A stretch of DNA of 45,037 nt from Candidatus Bacteroides intestinipullorum (GTDB taxonomy: Bacteria; Bacteroidota; Bacteroidia; Bacteroidales; Bacteroidaceae). How positions within the stretch are numbered: the stretch's first letter is position 1; every line of letters starts with the position of its first letter. The DNA lies in assembly GCA_018883785.1 (NCBI GenBank), contig JAHLFO010000003.1:1-45037 (forward strand). The letters are read 5' to 3'. This document shows positions 7,884 through 14,664 of this stretch, piece by piece. The notes beneath the pieces are model-generated. The model was given only the letters and a program-made list of their open reading frames with translations. It was not told where the DNA came from and ran no database searches. Both the position numbers and the translations under genes were made by a program.

Positions 7884-8660
7884 ATGGAGAAACTGACTGT
7901 CATTAAGGTGGGCGGCAAGATTGTAGAAGAAGAAGCCACGCTCGGCAAATTGCTGGACGACTTTGCCGCCATCCCCGGATATAAAGTATTGGTACATGGT
8001 GGCGGACGTTCGGCTACCAAGCTGGCCACCCGTCTGGGCATTGAAAGCCAGATGGTGAACGGCAGGCGCATCACCGATGCCGACATGCTACAAGTGGTCA
8101 CTATGGTCTACGGCGGCTTGGTGAACAAGAACATCGTGGCCGGCTTGCAAGCCCGCGGCGTCAATGCGCTGGGATTGACCGGTGCGGACATGAATGTCAT
8201 CCGCTCCGCCAAGCGTCCCGTGAAGGACGGTGTGGACTATGGCTTCGTGGGCGATGTGAAGCAGGTGGACGGCAGCCTGCTGGGTGACCTCATCGGGCGC
8301 GGCATCGTGCCCGTCATGGCACCGCTGACGCACGATGGCGCGGGACATATCTTGAACACCAACGCTGACACCATTGCAGGCGAGACGGCTAAAGGATTGG
8401 CTACCCGTTTCGATGTGACCTTGGTCTTCTGCTTTGAGAAGAAAGGTGTCCTGCGCAATGAGAACGATGACGATAGCGTCATCCCCGTGATTAAGTTAGC
8501 CGATTTTCAGCATTATGTAGCCGAAGGTACCATTCAGGGCGGCATGATTCCCAAGCTGGAGAATGCGTTTGAAGCCCTGAAGGCAGGTGTCAGCGAGGTG
8601 GTCATCACTTCGGCGGCGGCTTTGGGCAGTGGCGGTGGAACGCGTATCCTCGGCGAATAA
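7884..8660 (+). CDS. argB: N-acetylglutamate kinase (probably N-succinylglutamate kinase in this lineage)
   Basis: A 258-residue amino-acid kinase-fold enzyme. The ATG at 7884 starts the family N-terminus (MEKLTVIKVGGKIVEEE); an in-frame ATG inside speA is open but adds only unaligned residues. KVGGKIVE carries the catalytic lysine, HGGGRSATKLATRLG is the substrate-binding glycine-rich loop, and IQGGMIPKL is the second lysine motif. It phosphorylates the gamma-carboxylate of the N-acylated glutamate in arginine biosynthesis. Bacteroides use succinylated rather than acetylated intermediates downstream, so the natural substrate may be N-succinylglutamate; that is family knowledge, not visible here. 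It lies in an operon with speA. Confidence 0.94.
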   Translation: MEKLTVIKVGGKIVEEEATLGKLLDDFAAIPGYKVLVHGGGRSATKLATRLGIESQMVNGRRITDADMLQVVTMVYGGLVNKNIVAGLQARGVNALGLTGADMNVIRSAKRPVKDGVDYGFVGDVKQVDGSLLGDLIGRGIVPVMAPLTHDGAGHILNTNADTIAGETAKGLATRFDVTLVFCFEKKGVLRNENDDDSVIPVIKLADFQHYVAEGTIQGGMIPKLENAFEALKAGVSEVVITSAAALGSGGGTRILGE

Positions 8661-8704
8661 TGACCGTATAGTCCTAATAAACGTGAAAAAGCCAATGAAG
8701 CTCG

Positions 8705-8712
8705 TAACTTTA
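8705..8712 (+). promoter_or_regulatory. Weak -7-like element before ECF sigma gene
   Basis: TAACTTTA differs from TAnnTTTG only in the last base and lies 29 nt before the sigma ATG. No -33 TTTG is evident. An autoregulated ECF promoter is an alternative I cannot resolve. Confidence 0.3.
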
Positions 8713-8741
8713 CCCTTGTTCAACCGTCATTCTTAATAGAA

Positions 8742-9251
8742 ATGCAAGCACTCGATTTCCGTCGTGACATCCTTCCGCTGAAAGACAAACTCTTCCGGCT
8801 GGCCTTGCGGATTACGTTCGACCGGGCAGAGGCAGAGGACATCGTGCAGGAGACGATGATTCGGGTGTGGAGCAAGCGTGACGAGTGGCCCACGTTCTCT
8901 TCTGTTGAGGCGTATTGCCTGACGGTGGCGAGAAACCTGGCCATTGACCGCAGTGAGCGGATGGATGCCCGCACCGTGGAGTTGACCGCGGAGGTTGAGC
9001 AGGCACCCGACACTTCGGGACCCCACGAACGGCTGGTAGGTAAGGAGCAAATGAAGTTGCTCCGTCGCCTGATAGCCGCTTTGCCTGAGAAGCAGCGCAC
9101 GGTGTTGCAACTGCGTGACGTGGAGGAGAAAAGTTACAAGGAAATTGCCGAAGTCATGGGCATCACCGAAGAGCAAGTCAAGGTGAACTTGTTCCGGGCA
9201 CGGCAGAAGGTGAAACAACAATTTATGGATATAGAGAATTATGGACTCTGA
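8742..9251 (+). CDS. ECF-type RNA polymerase sigma factor
   Basis: A 169-residue sigma-70 family protein of the extracytoplasmic-function class. Region 2 is at about 9-75, including DRAEAEDIVQETMIRVW (the 2.2 core-binding helix) and the following promoter-melting segment. Region 4 is at about 105-160, with LPEKQRTVLQLRDVEEKSYKEIAEVMG and the recognition helix EEQVKVNLFRARQKVKQ. It directs polymerase to a specific regulon. Its last 11 nt overlap the start of the next gene, which encodes a membrane protein placed like an anti-sigma factor. The inducing signal and regulon cannot be read; the neighbouring DUF2807 gene is a possible target. Confidence 0.93.
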   Translation: MQALDFRRDILPLKDKLFRLALRITFDRAEAEDIVQETMIRVWSKRDEWPTFSSVEAYCLTVARNLAIDRSERMDARTVELTAEVEQAPDTSGPHERLVGKEQMKLLRRLIAALPEKQRTVLQLRDVEEKSYKEIAEVMGITEEQVKVNLFRARQKVKQQFMDIENYGL

Positions 9252-9735
9252 CAAGCATATAGAAGAACTCTTGCAGCGCTATTGGCTGTGCGAGACGTCC
9301 GTGGAGGAAGAGGCGCAGTTGCGTGCCTTCTTCAGTCAAGAGGATGTCCCGGCGCGCTGGTGCCGTTACAAGGCGTGGTTTGCCTACACAGACGAATGCC
9401 GTGGGGAAGGCTTGGGCGAGGATTTCGATGCCCGGGTGTTGTCCAAGGTCGGTGTTCCGGTGGTGAAGGCCAAGCGCGTCACGATGATGTCCCGTTTCCA
9501 GCCCTTACTCAAGGCGGTGGCTGTAGTGGCCGTAGTGGTAGGGCTGGGTGGTGTCGTGCAGCGTTCGTTCTTCGCCGATGTGGAGGAGGTAGCCGTCGGT
9601 GACACGATTGGCCGCCAGATCTCGACCCCTTCGGTGGCTTTGTCGGGGGAGGTTCCGGATGTGGCGGCGGAGAAGCAGAAGCTGGACAGCCTGAAGGGTG
9701 TCGAGCAGCCGATGGAACCCTTTATCCAACATTGA
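9241..9735 (+). CDS. Putative membrane anti-sigma factor
   Basis: A 164-residue single-pass membrane protein. A charged cytoplasmic N-terminus (1-80) is rich in Glu and includes EELLQRYWLCETSVEEEAQLRAFF, the acidic helical kind of segment seen at the start of Bacteroidetes anti-sigma factors. One hydrophobic segment spans about 89-105, and an outside tail of about 60 residues follows. Its ATG overlaps the sigma stop by 11 nt, which points to translational coupling and a stoichiometric partner. I see no zinc-binding HxxxCxxC motif, so it is not a ZAS-type anti-sigma. Assignment rests mainly on context. Confidence 0.7.
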   Translation: MDSDKHIEELLQRYWLCETSVEEEAQLRAFFSQEDVPARWCRYKAWFAYTDECRGEGLGEDFDARVLSKVGVPVVKAKRVTMMSRFQPLLKAVAVVAVVVGLGGVVQRSFFADVEEVAVGDTIGRQISTPSVALSGEVPDVAAEKQKLDSLKGVEQPMEPFIQH

Positions 9736-9860
9736 ATTCTTTTTCATTTGCGTTTCATATAACATTTTCATTTGCTTTAAAATATAGTTAGTGTGCTTTA
9801 TTAGGACGATTGAGGCTGTGAAGTTTCAATTCTCTCAAAATCTTATGAAAAAACTAACAT

Positions 9861-9893
9861 AAAAAGGGACACTGCGTGAGCAGCGTCCCTTTT
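9861..9893. terminator. Bidirectional terminator hairpin
   Basis: AAAAGGGAC (from 9862) pairs with GTCCCTTTT (ending 9893), extended by CTGC/GCAG around a GTGA loop. A-rich and T-rich flanks allow termination on both strands, fitting the convergent anti-sigma and DUF2807 genes. A five-codon ORF (ATG at 9846, reading MKKLT) ends just before it; I give it no function. Confidence 0.75.
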
Positions 9894-9903
9894 GTCATTT
9901 GAT

Positions 9904-9939
9904 GCCCCCGCCGGTTCCATCAACGGATACTGCGGGGGC
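9904..9939. terminator. Second GC-rich hairpin in convergent spacer
   Basis: GCCCCCGC (9904-9911) is perfectly complementary to GCGGGGGC (9932-9939). It lies between the first hairpin and the DUF2807 stop and probably contributes to termination of the minus-strand gene. Confidence 0.5.
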
Positions 9940-9976
9940 TGCTTTATTGTGAAAGAGAGAATTTACGGGAAAGAGG

Positions 9977-10825
9977 TCAGAGTTCGTAGATGTTTTTCTT
10001 CGGCAAATCCAGTTCTTTGGGCTTGCCCTTGTAGCCGATGCTGCCGCTACCTGTGGTGCGCGCTCTCAGGTAGTCGGTGGCATGACAAGTGATGTCGCCC
10101 GAGCCTGCCACGGAGGCATTGACACTCTTGGCTTTCAACTCGGAGGCATGCAGGTCGCCCGAACCGGCTACACTGTATTGGACTTCTGCAGCTTCTCCAC
10201 GCAAGGTCAAATCCCCAGATCCGGCTACGGAAGCTTGCGCAGAGGCTGTCCTCACCCCATTCAGCACTACGTCTCCCGACCCGGCAACCGTGGTTGTAAG
10301 TTCTTTGCATTCCATGCTCCTCAATGCGATGTCGCCTGAACCGGCCAGAGAAACTGTGGCATTGATGCAACGGATGTCTTTTCCCTCAATGTCGCCCGAA
10401 CCGTTCAACTGGATGCGCAACGAACCGTCTGTATCCAGGTTGCCCAAAGTGATATCGCCGGAACCATTCATGACAGTTTCATTCAGGCTGGCACTCGATG
10501 CGTTGATTTCCAACTTGGTATAACTTACGCTATAGCCTTTCTTAAAACTGATGTAGAGCGTACCGCCTTTCTCGTGGATGTCCAGTGCTTCGGCGATATT
10601 GTCCGAGGTATGGACAATGACCTGAGGCTTGCCCGGCTTTTGCGTGTACGTGACACCGGCACTGCCGTTCAACACAATCTTGTTGAAGTCGCCTACCTTG
10701 ATCTCCTTGGTCACGTAGTTCTTGCTTTCCTTGATACGTTTGTTGCCCCAGTCTTGGGCGCTTAATGCGCAACTGCTTGTTGTCAGCAGGGTAGCGAATG
10801 CGATGCAAATAGTCTTTGTTTTCAT
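9977..10825 (-). CDS. DUF2807 (putative auto-transporter adhesin, head GIN domain) exported protein
   Basis: A 282-residue exported protein. The signal peptide covers about 1-23; it offers either a type I site (ALSA before Gln) or a lipobox-like TTSSC with Cys19, and I favour type I. The head domain at about 35-105 (FNKIVLNGSAGVTYTQ) is the usual DUF2807 start. Eight repeats of about 20 residues follow, each with (N/A/T)GSG(D/S), typical of a right-handed beta-helix whose turns sit on the GSGD motif. Members are cell-surface or periplasmic, and the adhesin label is a database guess. It converges on the sigma/anti-sigma pair, a common neighbourhood for this family in Bacteroidetes. Confidence 0.85.
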   Translation of the reverse strand: MKTKTICIAFATLLTTSSCALSAQDWGNKRIKESKNYVTKEIKVGDFNKIVLNGSAGVTYTQKPGKPQVIVHTSDNIAEALDIHEKGGTLYISFKKGYSVSYTKLEINASSASLNETVMNGSGDITLGNLDTDGSLRIQLNGSGDIEGKDIRCINATVSLAGSGDIALRSMECKELTTTVAGSGDVVLNGVRTASAQASVAGSGDLTLRGEAAEVQYSVAGSGDLHASELKAKSVNASVAGSGDITCHATDYLRARTTGSGSIGYKGKPKELDLPKKNIYEL

Positions 10826-10994
10826 TGTCTCTTATCTGTTAATGGTTGTTCCTTTATTCCTTAGACGAGACCTGCGTGGCAAAAGTTGCACGGATGTCCG
10901 TCTTTTTTAGAAGTTTTTCATTCGGCCTTTTCTATTCAATTTCTGTGCCAGAAGCTTAATCTGTTGATTATGAAGCTAAAGAGCTTTTTGGCAT

Positions 10995-11010
10995 TGTCCG
11001 ATATCGGACA
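10995..11010. promoter_or_regulatory. 16-bp perfect palindrome, possible operator
   Basis: TGTCCGATATCGGACA is its own reverse complement, and another half-site CTGTCCG follows at about 11013. It lies in the divergent spacer between the DUF2807 gene and the YgjP-like gene, about 87 nt before the latter. A dimeric regulator site is inferred only from the symmetry. Confidence 0.4.
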
Positions 11011-11096
11011 CCCTGTCCGCTTTTGTGCACGTATATTGTCGGGACGGGTTTGCTGATATCGCGCATTCTTTGTTCTTTTGCAGTCGGAAAATAAGG

Positions 11097-11810
11097 ATGA
11101 AGATGACCATTACAGATTATACGTATGACGATCCCGAGTTGGGACGTTTCCACATTCGCGTGAGCCTTCGTGCCCGTCGTCTGACGTTCCGTGCCCGGGA
11201 TAGGGAATTGTGGGTGACCATCCCCGTCGGTGCGTCCGTGACCGAGGTGAAGCAAGCCATTGACAGCTTGCGTCCCCGTCTCCGTCTTCTGATGTCTGCC
11301 CAAGCGCGTCCGCTCATGGATGGGGATTACCGTATCGATGCGCCTTGTTTCCATTTGTCGTTGGTCAAAGGGACTACTTCGCGTTTCCTCTTGCGCCGCG
11401 AGGGCGATGACACGCAGATTGTCTATCCGCCCGATACGGACTTTACCGTCCCGGCGTTGCAGGATTGGCTGCGCCGCGTGGTGTCCGAAGCCATGCGCGG
11501 TCGGGCCAAGGAAGTCCTGCCCCTTCGCCTGGAGATGCTGGCCCGTGCCCACGGCCTTGCTTATCGCAGCGTGAAGATCAATGCCAGCACCGGTCGTTGG
11601 GGCAGTTGTTCGGCTCGCGGGGACATCAACCTCTCCCTTCACCTGATGCTGTTGCCCTTGCACCTGATAGACTATGTCCTTCTGCACGAGTTGAGCCATA
11701 CCCGCGAAATGAACCATGGCCCTCGCTTCTGGGCCTTGCTGGACTGGATGACGGACGGCAAAGCCCATGCCCTCCGTGAGGAGCTGAAGGGTTATCGGTG
11801 TGCTTTCTGA
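11097..11810 (+). CDS. YgjP/WprA-like zinc metallopeptidase (M48-like, DUF45)
   Basis: A 237-residue soluble protein of the YgjP-like family (PF01863). The C-terminal zinc site is LLHELSHTREMNHGPRFW: HELSH at 197-201 gives two His ligands and the catalytic Glu198, and His207 is the third. RWGSC at 167-171 precedes it, as in the family. The N-terminal beta-rich half (RVSLRARRLTFRA) also matches. The start at 11097 is preferred over an upstream ATG because it follows ATAAGG and begins the conserved region. Physiological substrates of the family are poorly defined. It has no signal peptide and is monocistronic. Confidence 0.88.
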   Translation: MKMTITDYTYDDPELGRFHIRVSLRARRLTFRARDRELWVTIPVGASVTEVKQAIDSLRPRLRLLMSAQARPLMDGDYRIDAPCFHLSLVKGTTSRFLLRREGDDTQIVYPPDTDFTVPALQDWLRRVVSEAMRGRAKEVLPLRLEMLARAHGLAYRSVKINASTGRWGSCSARGDINLSLHLMLLPLHLIDYVLLHELSHTREMNHGPRFWALLDWMTDGKAHALREELKGYRCAF

Positions 11811-11846
11811 TTTTCTCTCTTTATAAATGCCTCATTCTCAGGCTGT

Positions 11847-11940
11847 GCTTAGGCGCTCTTCCGAGCATGCTTAGCGGTACGCCTAAGCAAGGGCGGCGGT
11901 ACGCCTAAGCAAAGACGGCGGTATACCTAAGCACAGGCGG
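11847..11940. repeat. Array of 20-bp palindrome-like units with 22-bp period
   Basis: Four 20-bp units start at 11847, 11869, 11891 and 11913, with a degenerate fifth at 11935. Two-base linkers separate them. The best unit, GCTTAGCGGTACGCCTAAGC, is nearly self-complementary, and later units keep the GGCGGTAYRCCTAAGC half. It sits between the YgjP-like gene and the lysO C-terminal gene, which converge. Confidence 0.8.
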
Positions 11941-11952
11941 CGATATTCCATT

Positions 11953-12555
11953 TCAGAGACCGCAAAACAGCGTCACGAGGAACGGCACACTGAAGTCTAC
12001 CAGAAAGCCGTGGAAGATGGAGACAATGACAAACCGCTGTCCCGATGTCTGGGCGATGATGGGCAGGGTAGTGTCCATCGTCGTGGCGCCTCCGGCGGCA
12101 ATGGGTGCCAATGGTCCAAACCACCGTGCCAGCAGCGGGGCAAGCAGGAGAGTGAGAATCTCGCGGGAGATGTTGGCCAGCAGGGCCACCGTGCCCAGTT
12201 CCGCGCCCTTATATTCCGTGATGAAGATGGAAGAGAGCGAGTAGTAGCCGAAGCCTGCGCCTACGGCCAGGCAGTCGACCGCCGATCGGTGTGCGAGGCA
12301 GAGGTTGACCACCAGCGCGCCCGCCAGTGTGCCCAGGATGGTGCCCGCGGGCAGCAATGCCAGGCGGGGACTGAGCGAGCGGAAGTTGCGTAACGTCTGC
12401 GGGTCGCTGCCCAGACCGATGCCCACGCAGCACATCAGGGCACACAGGGCGTAGAAACTGATGTCCGTCTCCGCTAAATTGATGGGGAACACATCGCCCA
12501 CACCACACGCCACGCCCAGCAGGAAGAATCCCACGATGATCAGGCTACCCTTCAT
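11953..12555 (-). CDS. lysO: LysO-family lysine exporter, C-terminal part
   Basis: A 200-residue membrane protein corresponding to the second part of E. coli LysO/YbjE (about 300 residues, DUF340). It has about six hydrophobic segments. Conserved features are CALMCCVGIGLG, the GAGFGYYSLSSI segment and GGATTMDTTLPII. The family exports L-lysine and its toxic analogue thialysine. The missing N-terminal helices are encoded by the gene just upstream, whose stop overlaps this start by 11 nt, so the two polypeptides probably assemble. E. coli lysO is repressed by ArgP with lysine; no such control is visible here. Confidence 0.82.
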   Translation of the reverse strand: MKGSLIIVGFFLLGVACGVGDVFPINLAETDISFYALCALMCCVGIGLGSDPQTLRNFRSLSPRLALLPAGTILGTLAGALVVNLCLAHRSAVDCLAVGAGFGYYSLSSIFITEYKGAELGTVALLANISREILTLLLAPLLARWFGPLAPIAAGGATTMDTTLPIIAQTSGQRFVIVSIFHGFLVDFSVPFLVTLFCGL

Positions 12556-12832
12556 GCCCGGCCTCCTTCCTGCGGTCCGACACCGCTTTCCACAGCCCCC
12601 ACGCCGCCAGCACGCTGCCCAAAGTGGTGCCCACGGCTATGAACAGGGCTTCCAGCCCCAGTGTGTGCAGGCTGCGGATGATGTGCTCGTTGCCGCCTAC
12701 CTCCACGCCAAGCAGGAAGAGCAGCAGCCAGATGAGGGGCGTGACAGCCCGGCGGATCGCCTGTATCCGGCGTCCGCGTAGCAGCCATCCTGCCAGGATG
12801 CCCGCCACCATGAGAGTAATGACTGTGAACAT
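12545..12832 (-). CDS. LysO-family lysine exporter, N-terminal part
   Basis: A 95-residue membrane protein with three hydrophobic segments, matching the first about 95 residues of full-length LysO. Key piece: [25 protein letters not shown], followed by the G-T-x-L-G-S-V-L-A helix. Together with the 200-residue downstream partner it gives 295 residues, the length of the single-chain protein. The 11-nt overlap is in a different frame, so this is a true gene split or a fixed frameshift and not a fusion. Split forms are known in Bacteroidales. Transcription probably starts at the minus-strand -7 element at 12850-12857. Confidence 0.78.
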   Translation of the reverse strand: MFTVITLMVAGILAGWLLRGRRIQAIRRAVTPLIWLLLFLLGVEVGGNEHIIRSLHTLGLEALFIAVGTTLGSVLAAWGLWKAVSDRRKEAGHEG

Positions 12833-12849
12833 ACGCGAAATTTAGGCGG

Positions 12850-12857
12850 CAAAGATA
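12850..12857 (-). promoter_or_regulatory. -7 element for split lysO operon
   Basis: The minus strand reads TATCTTTG, 17 nt before the lysO N-terminal ATG. It is divergent from the RNase HII promoter 21 bp away, so polymerases at the two would compete for space. Confidence 0.6.
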
Positions 12858-12878
12858 CGTCTTTGTCCCGATTCTGCG

Positions 12879-12886
12879 TATCTTTG
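12879..12886 (+). promoter_or_regulatory. -7 element for RNase HII gene
   Basis: TATCTTTG ends only 5 nt before the first possible ATG (12892). Transcription starting the usual few bases downstream would give a leaderless or nearly leaderless mRNA. Confidence 0.6.
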
Positions 12887-12891
12887 CCCTC

Positions 12892-13500
12892 ATGTTAATG
12901 TCCTATTGCCATAAAGATTTAGTAGAAGCCGGGTGCGATGAGGCAGGTCGCGGTTGTCTGGCGGGGGCGGTCTATGCCGCTGCCGTCATTCTGCCCCCGG
13001 ATTTCCGCAACGAGCAGCTGAACGATTCCAAGCAGCTGACCGACCGTCAGCGGCGTGCCCTGCGCACGGTCATCGAGCGTGAGGCCGTGGCTTGGGCGGT
13101 GGGTGTCGTGTCGCCCGTGGAGATTGACCAGATCAATATCCTCAATGCCTCCATCTTGGCCATGCACCGCGCCGTTGCCGCCCTGCGCGTGCGTCCGCAG
13201 CACCTGTTGATTGACGGTAACCGTTTCCGTCCCTATCCCGGCATCCCGCATACCACGGTGGTCAAAGGTGATGGCAAATACCTGTCTATCGCTGCCGCCT
13301 CCATCCTGGCCAAGACCTGTCGCGACGACTACATGCTGCGCCTGCATGCCGACTATCCGGTCTACGGCTGGGATCGCAACAAGGGTTATCCCACGCCGGC
13401 GCATCGGGCGGCCATCCGTGCTTGTGGCGAGACGGCCTATCATCGCCGCTCGTTCAATCTGCTGGGCGATGCGCAGCTGGAACTGGATTTCGGGGAATAA
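12892..13500 (+). CDS. rnhB: Ribonuclease HII
   Basis: A 202-residue RNase H-fold enzyme that nicks RNA-DNA hybrids and single ribonucleotides in [23 protein letters not shown] at 13-32 carries catalytic Asp16 and Glu17. LLIDGN gives Asp108, and RDDYM near 144-148 gives the fourth acidic residue. [14 protein letters not shown] is also family-typical. The alternative ATG at 12898 would shorten it by two residues only. The short distance to the promoter suggests leaderless translation. It is converged upon by corA, whose stop is 3 nt away on the other strand. Confidence 0.95.
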   Translation: MLMSYCHKDLVEAGCDEAGRGCLAGAVYAAAVILPPDFRNEQLNDSKQLTDRQRRALRTVIEREAVAWAVGVVSPVEIDQINILNASILAMHRAVAALRVRPQHLLIDGNRFRPYPGIPHTTVVKGDGKYLSIAAASILAKTCRDDYMLRLHADYPVYGWDRNKGYPTPAHRAAIRACGETAYHRRSFNLLGDAQLELDFGE

Positions 13501-13502
13501 TT

Positions 13503-14429
13503 TCAGAACCACTTGATCTTGCGGAACCATACGAACGCCCCTGCGGCCAGCACTACGGACACTGCTACGATGAGTGCGAAGGCGTAAGGGATGTGTTCGA
13601 TGTGCACGTCCACGTTCATGCCGTAGAAGCTGGCGATGAGTGTGGGGATCATCAGCATGATGCTGAGGCTGGTCATGCGCTTCATGATGGCGTTGACGTT
13701 GTTCGAGATGATGGAGGCGAAGGCATCCATCGTGCCCGTCAGGATGTCGCTGTAGATGTTGACGGTGTTGACCGCCTGCTTCAGTTCGATGAGCACGTCG
13801 TCCAACAGTCCCATGTCCAGATAGTCCGTGTCCTGGAAGATGTTTTTCAGGCGACCAATCATCACTTCGTTGCCACGGATACTGGTGTCGAAGTAGACCA
13901 GCGATTTTTGCAACTTCATCAGTCGCAGTAGGTCCTCGTTGCGGATGCTCTTCTCCAGCTCTTTCTCTGCCTCGGTCACGACATTGTTGATTTGTTTCAG
14001 GTATTTCAGGAACCACACGGCCGACGAATAGATGATGCGCAGGATGAGGTCCAGCTTGTTGTTGACGGCGATGCCCTTGCGTTGGGTGTGCGCCACGAAG
14101 TCCGTCATCATCTCTGTGCGGTGGTAGCAGACGGAGATGATGATTTCGTTATTGGTGATGATGCCGATGGGCACGGTGACGAAAGGGATGTCCGGCTTGT
14201 CGTTCTGCATGGGTATGCGGAGGATGGTCAGCAGCCAGTTGCCCTCGGTGTCGGTGCGTGGGCGTTCGTCCACGTCGGCAATGTCCGTCAGGAAAGCTTC
14301 GGGCACGTGCAGCTGCTGCGTCAGGAAGTCGAAGTCGTTGTTGTCCGGGCACTCCACGTTCACCCAGCAGTTGGGTGCCCATTCGGGCTTCTCGGTGAAG
14401 CCGTTTTCGCTGAAGAGGTATCTTCTCAT
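13503..14429 (-). CDS. corA: CorA-family magnesium/cobalt channel
   Basis: A 308-residue inner-membrane divalent-cation channel. The long cytoplasmic alpha/beta and helical funnel domain precedes two C-terminal transmembrane helices. The selectivity signature YGMN is at 269-272, at the end of the first helix (SIMLMIPTLIASFYGMN). The C-terminus is basic (RKIKWF), as expected for the cytoplasmic end. It forms a pentamer that admits Mg2+, with Co2+ or Ni2+ as possible substrates. It is a single gene with its own promoter (minus-strand TACCTTTG at 14462-14469), tail-to-tail with rnhB. Confidence 0.93.
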   Translation of the reverse strand: MRRYLFSENGFTEKPEWAPNCWVNVECPDNNDFDFLTQQLHVPEAFLTDIADVDERPRTDTEGNWLLTILRIPMQNDKPDIPFVTVPIGIITNNEIIISVCYHRTEMMTDFVAHTQRKGIAVNNKLDLILRIIYSSAVWFLKYLKQINNVVTEAEKELEKSIRNEDLLRLMKLQKSLVYFDTSIRGNEVMIGRLKNIFQDTDYLDMGLLDDVLIELKQAVNTVNIYSDILTGTMDAFASIISNNVNAIMKRMTSLSIMLMIPTLIASFYGMNVDVHIEHIPYAFALIVAVSVVLAAGAFVWFRKIKWF

Positions 14430-14461
14430 CGTGCAAAATGCGCTAAAAAAGGATTTCTATG

Positions 14462-14469
14462 CAAAGGTA
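14462..14469 (-). promoter_or_regulatory. -7 element for corA
   Basis: The minus strand reads TACCTTTG, 32 nt before the corA ATG. No good -33 match is seen. Confidence 0.5.
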
Positions 14470-14606
14470 GTCATTTACCTGTCATTTTGTATAAAAAAGG
14501 CGGTCTTTTAGGTGCTGTTGTCGTTTCTTAAAGCTTATATGGTGTCCATAGATGAATTTTTTGGGTGTTTTTTCAGCCGATGTCTTTTTTTTAATAAATA
14601 AACCCT

Positions 14607-14614
14607 TATCTTTG
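14607..14614 (+). promoter_or_regulatory. -7 element heading the mltC-like to lipoprotein gene block
   Basis: TATCTTTG is preceded about 19-21 bp upstream by a T run (14584-14590) in the -33 position. The ATG is 50 nt downstream. It is the only clear promoter I see for the co-directional genes that follow, down to at least 25113. Confidence 0.6.
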
Positions 14615-14664
14615 CAGGCAAGAGAGTAAGGTTATATCTGATTGATTCGTGAAAGCACAGAGAG

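Noticed and set aside
6170..8101. 643-residue ORF on the minus strand opposite speA and argB
   Set aside because: It is a shadow of two confidently identified + strand genes and has low-complexity, His/Leu/Gln-rich composition without motifs.
9846..9863. Five-codon leader peptide (MKKLT) before a hairpin, suggesting attenuation
   Set aside because: The hairpin lies between convergent genes and no downstream + strand gene exists to be attenuated.
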